NCBI RefSeq assembly: GCF_002950945.1
Contig: NZ_CP012673.1
Coordinates: 9,686,501 to 9,750,500, forward strand
Reading direction: 5' to 3'
DNA: 64,000 nucleotides
From: Sorangium cellulosum
GTDB taxonomy: Bacteria; Myxococcota_A; Polyangia; Polyangiales; Polyangiaceae
A program made the translations under genes and the position numbers. The notes under the pieces were generated by a model. That model saw nothing but the letters and a program-made list of their open reading frames with translations, made no database searches and had not been told where the DNA came from. Shown here one piece after another: positions 61,911 to 64,000 of the stretch. How positions within the stretch are numbered: the first letter of the stretch is position 1; the number at the start of each line of letters is the position of its first letter.

Positions 61911-62034
61911 CCGCCGCGTGCGGCGCCCGCCTTCGTGAGGTGCACCGCACGCGGCAGCGCCCGTCTTCGTAAGGGCCACCGCACACGGCAGCGCCCGTCT
62001 TCGTGAGCGCCGCCGCACGCGGCGCTCCCGCGAT
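61911..62034. repeat. Degenerate ~34-bp tandem repeat downstream of the VOC gene
   Basis: Three to four imperfect copies of a ~34-bp unit containing CCGCACGCGGCAGCGCCCGTCTTCGT follow the VOC stop; copy ends read GTGAG, GTAAG, GTGAG. Divergence between copies is about 10-15%. There are no spacers, so it is not a CRISPR array. It lies before the M15 peptidase gene. Confidence 0.65.
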
Positions 62035-62102
62035 CCCGGTCGGGATCACAGGGCGGACACAACCCCTTGCCGCCTCCACTGCCGCCTGCTTAACCTGCGC
62101 GC

Positions 62103-62879
62103 GTGAACGCGAAGGCCCGGACACGGGTGCTCCTGCTCGTCGTTGCGGCGGTCGCCCTGCTCGCGGCCGGGCCCCTGGGGATCGGCGGCGGGCCCGTCGC
62201 GGAGGCCAAGGAGGGCGCCCGCGGCAAGGTCAAGCAGGTCGAGTGCCGCCCGCAGAGCCCGCAGAAGTTCCTGAAGCGGCGCACCTTCGTCCGCAAAGGC
62301 ATGCTCGACCCGAAGAAGCACGCCAAGGCGGTGAAATACCTCGCCGAGCACTACGGCCACGTCGAGACCGAGGAGACGCGGCGCTACAACCCCGAGAGCG
62401 CCTTCTCCCAGGCCACGACGGTGCGGTTCATGGGCCTGCCGCTCTCGATCCACGAGAGGGTCGCGCCCCTGCTCACGTGCGTCGAGAAGCGGATCCGCGC
62501 GACGTGCACCCGCAAGAAGCGCTACACGCCGCACGCGGTGGGCGGGTTCCGCACGGCGAACAGCTACCGCGGCGCCGAGATCTCGAACCACCTGTTCGGC
62601 ATCGCGATCGACATCGACCCGGAGCGGAACCCGTGCTGCGGCTGCGTCGACCCGTGGCCGACGAGCCCGCTCTGCCAGGAGAAGAAGCGGACCGCCTACG
62701 AGCGCACGTCGCTCACCCGCTGCTGGATCCAGGCGTTCGAGCGCTACGGCTTCGACTGGCTGGGGCACGACGACCTCGAGGACACGATGCACTTCGAGTT
62801 CCTCGGCGACCCCGACCGCATCGACGGGAAGAAAAAGAAGACGACGACGAAGACCGCGAAGACGAAGGCGAAGACGTAG
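62103..62879 (+). CDS. Secreted M15-family (VanY/D-Ala-D-Ala carboxypeptidase-like) peptidase
   Basis: 258 aa from a GTG at 62103. A signal peptide is visible (residues ~8-36, ending AEAKE). The zinc site of M15 enzymes is SNHLFGIAIDIDPERNPC (His and Asp) with DTMHFEFLGD (Glu/His) near the C terminus, so metal-binding residues are present. Extra Cys residues (CCGCVDPWP, LTRCW) are likely disulfides. The tail is basic (KKKKTTTKTAKTKAKT). Expected role is peptidoglycan remodelling in the periplasm; recycling or resistance use cannot be told from sequence. Transcription is probably single-gene. Confidence 0.86.
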   Translation: MNAKARTRVLLLVVAAVALLAAGPLGIGGGPVAEAKEGARGKVKQVECRPQSPQKFLKRRTFVRKGMLDPKKHAKAVKYLAEHYGHVETEETRRYNPESAFSQATTVRFMGLPLSIHERVAPLLTCVEKRIRATCTRKKRYTPHAVGGFRTANSYRGAEISNHLFGIAIDIDPERNPCCGCVDPWPTSPLCQEKKRTAYERTSLTRCWIQAFERYGFDWLGHDDLEDTMHFEFLGDPDRIDGKKKKTTTKTAKTKAKT

Positions 62880-62888
62880 CGCGCGTCG

Positions 62889-63380
62889 TCACGCGCCGCC
62901 GCGGCCGACGCCGCGCCGGGAGAGGCGGCGCGCGCGCCGCTCGGCCGCGGCCTCGGCGAGGTGGCGGTCCTCGTCCGTCTCCAGCCGGAGCGGCGGCACC
63001 GCGGTCGGCTTCAGCGACGCGTCGACCGCCACGAACGTCACGAACGCGGTGACCGTGGGCCAGACGTCGCCCGTCGCCGCGTCCTCGCCCTCGACGCACA
63101 CCAGGATCTCGAGCGACGTGCGGAAGGTGGCCGTCACCCGCGCGGTCAGGCGGACGACCTGCCCGACCTTGATCCCGCGATCGAACGAGAGGTCGTCGAT
63201 GCCGGCGGTGATCACCGTGCTCCCCGTGTGCCGCTGCGCGCAGATGGCGGCGCACAGGTCGATCCAGGCGAGCACCTGCCCGCCGAAGATCGAGCCGAGC
63301 GCGTTCGCGTGCGTCGGCAGGACGTACTCGGTCATCGTCGTGACCGACTCGGCGGCGCGCTTCTCCTTCTGGGTCTTCAC
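62889..63380 (-). CDS. Acyl-CoA thioesterase (hotdog fold, YciA/BFIT-type)
   Basis: 163 aa from a GTG at 63380; no strong ribosome-binding site. The hotdog signature is HANALGSIFGGQVLAWIDLCAAICAQRH (catalytic region), followed by DDLSFDRGIKVGQVVRLTARV and FVTFVAVDASLKPT. Length and the single domain match YciA-type enzymes, which hydrolyse short to medium acyl-CoA. The Arg-rich C-terminal tail is an extension. It converges with the M15 peptidase gene, nine bases apart. Confidence 0.9.
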   Translation of the reverse strand: MKTQKEKRAAESVTTMTEYVLPTHANALGSIFGGQVLAWIDLCAAICAQRHTGSTVITAGIDDLSFDRGIKVGQVVRLTARVTATFRTSLEILVCVEGEDAATGDVWPTVTAFVTFVAVDASLKPTAVPPLRLETDEDRHLAEAAAERRARRLSRRGVGRGGA

Positions 63381-63461
63381 CCGGCAGGCCTACCACGGGC
63401 GGCCTCCCGCGCCAGAGCACGCCGGCCCGCCCCCACCTCGGCGGGCGGCCGGCGCGGGTGG

Positions 63462-64000
63462 TCAGTCCGCTCGGGCCCTGCCGGGGAGGGTGAGCGTCGG
63501 GAGCGTCGGGTCGTCGGGCGAGGGCGCGCGGCCCGGGCCCGACGCGAACGCCGACCTCGGGGGGCCCGTGGGGAGCGTGGGATCGTCCTCGAAGCGCGCC
63601 GACGAGATCTTGAGCCGCGCGAAGATGGCCTCGGCCCGCTCGTTCATCGTCACCGCCTCGCGCCGCGCCGCCATGTTCGCCACGAAGCTGCGATCGGTCG
63701 TCAGGAAGCGCGCGTAGGCCTGGAACGTGCGCGCGAGCTCGAGCTCGTTCCCCGTCTCCTCGAAGATGCTCACCGAGCGCGCGAAGTACGCGCGGGCGCT
63801 CTTCGTGTGCGCGCTGCCCCAGCCGCCCGCCGCGGTGATCTCGCCGAGCGTCCGCAGGGCGACGCCGAGGTGGACCTTGCTCCGGACCGAGGCGAACAGA
63901 TCGACCGCCCGGCTGATCGAGTCGCGCGCCTTCTCGAGATCGCCGCGCAGGAGGTACGCCTTGCCGAGCCCGCGCCGCGCCTCGGCGAGGCCGAGCCGGT
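63462..64000 (-). CDS. C-terminal part of a TPR-containing protein (5' end outside window)
   Basis: A frame open from the window edge to a stop at 63462, encoding at least 179 residues. Helical repeats are clear (GLGKAYLLRGDLEKARDSISRAVDLFASV, GVALRTLGEITAAGG, FEETGNELELARTF), followed by a DDPTLPTGPP...DDPTLPTLTLPG tail in which DDPTLPT recurs. This is the usual C-terminal part of large myxobacterial kinase-ATPase-TPR proteins, but the kinase or ATPase end is not visible, so a plain TPR protein is possible. Confidence 0.75.
   Translation of the reverse strand, partial: RLGLAEARRGLGKAYLLRGDLEKARDSISRAVDLFASVRSKVHLGVALRTLGEITAAGGWGSAHTKSARAYFARSVSIFEETGNELELARTFQAYARFLTTDRSFVANMAARREAVTMNERAEAIFARLKISSARFEDDPTLPTGPPRSAFASGPGRAPSPDDPTLPTLTLPGRARAD

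Noticed and set aside
61911..62034. CRISPR array
   Set aside because: The units abut each other with no unique spacers and drift like an ordinary tandem repeat.

Overview
The window is about 70% G+C and gene-dense, and it looks like chromosome from a soil myxobacterium of the Sorangium/Polyangium type. The pointers are a DUF2378 (myxobacterial paralogue family) protein, several cytosolic Ser/Thr kinases (one fused to an ATPase and TPR-like repeats), an FHA-domain sigma-54 activator, Cys-rich lipoproteins, frequent GTG starts and many 4-bp stop/start overlaps. I saw no rRNA, tRNA, CRISPR array, insertion sequence or phage gene.

Layout. 1-2.5 kb: a sulfur-carrier cysteine-synthesis operon (Rrf2 regulator, cysteine synthase, MoeB/ThiF activator, MoaD/ThiS-like carrier cut by the window edge). 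2.8-5.8 kb: an AidB-like acyl-CoA dehydrogenase and a helix-turn-helix protein. 5.9-11.8 kb: an envelope operon (5'-nucleotidase-like lipoprotein, Cys-rich lipoprotein, TPR/beta-barrel-like protein). 11.9-17.7 kb: a regulatory PTS block (hpf, ptsN, hprK, rapZ, ptsH, ptsI) with no sugar permease, the last five genes in overlapping or near-overlapping order. 17.9-30.1 kb: regulators and housekeeping genes (a small protein resembling sigma-70 regions 1.1 and 3, an MpaB-type oxygenase, a kinase, NAD-isocitrate dehydrogenase, an orphan histidine kinase, a gamma-glutamylcyclotransferase-like protein, a frameshifted gene, then the divergent FHA activator and kinase-ATPase).

30.2-55.2 kb holds the main item, an NRPS-PKS biosynthetic cluster I cannot match to a known product. 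It contains two related assembly lines on opposite strands. Line 1 (minus, one protein of 3468 aa) reads C-A-T-C-[A core missing]-MT-T-KS-AT-T-TE. Line 2 (plus, two overlapping genes) reads A-T-C-A-MT-T and KS-AT-T-TE, with the TE cut off before its catalytic His where it runs into the 3' end of an oppositely oriented Rieske oxygenase gene. Between the lines lie a carboxymuconolactone-decarboxylase-like protein, a flavin monooxygenase and an O-methyltransferase. Repeats of TGGCAC and its complement GTGCCA sit in the three intergenic promoter regions of the cluster and look like a cluster-specific operator.

55.7-64 kb: just outside the cluster is a chimeric scar, part of an ECF sigma-factor gene fused to part of an antisense cyclotransferase gene; related intact genes lie elsewhere in the window. 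Then come a MetE-like methyltransferase, a YCII(DGPF)-ECF42 sigma pair with a matching candidate promoter, a perfect 41-bp inverted repeat bounding 246 bp, and short housekeeping genes (DUF2378, DinB, VOC, M15 peptidase, hotdog thioesterase, TPR protein cut by the window end). The cluster core, its iterated promoter motif and the rearranged right border are the parts most worth a second look.
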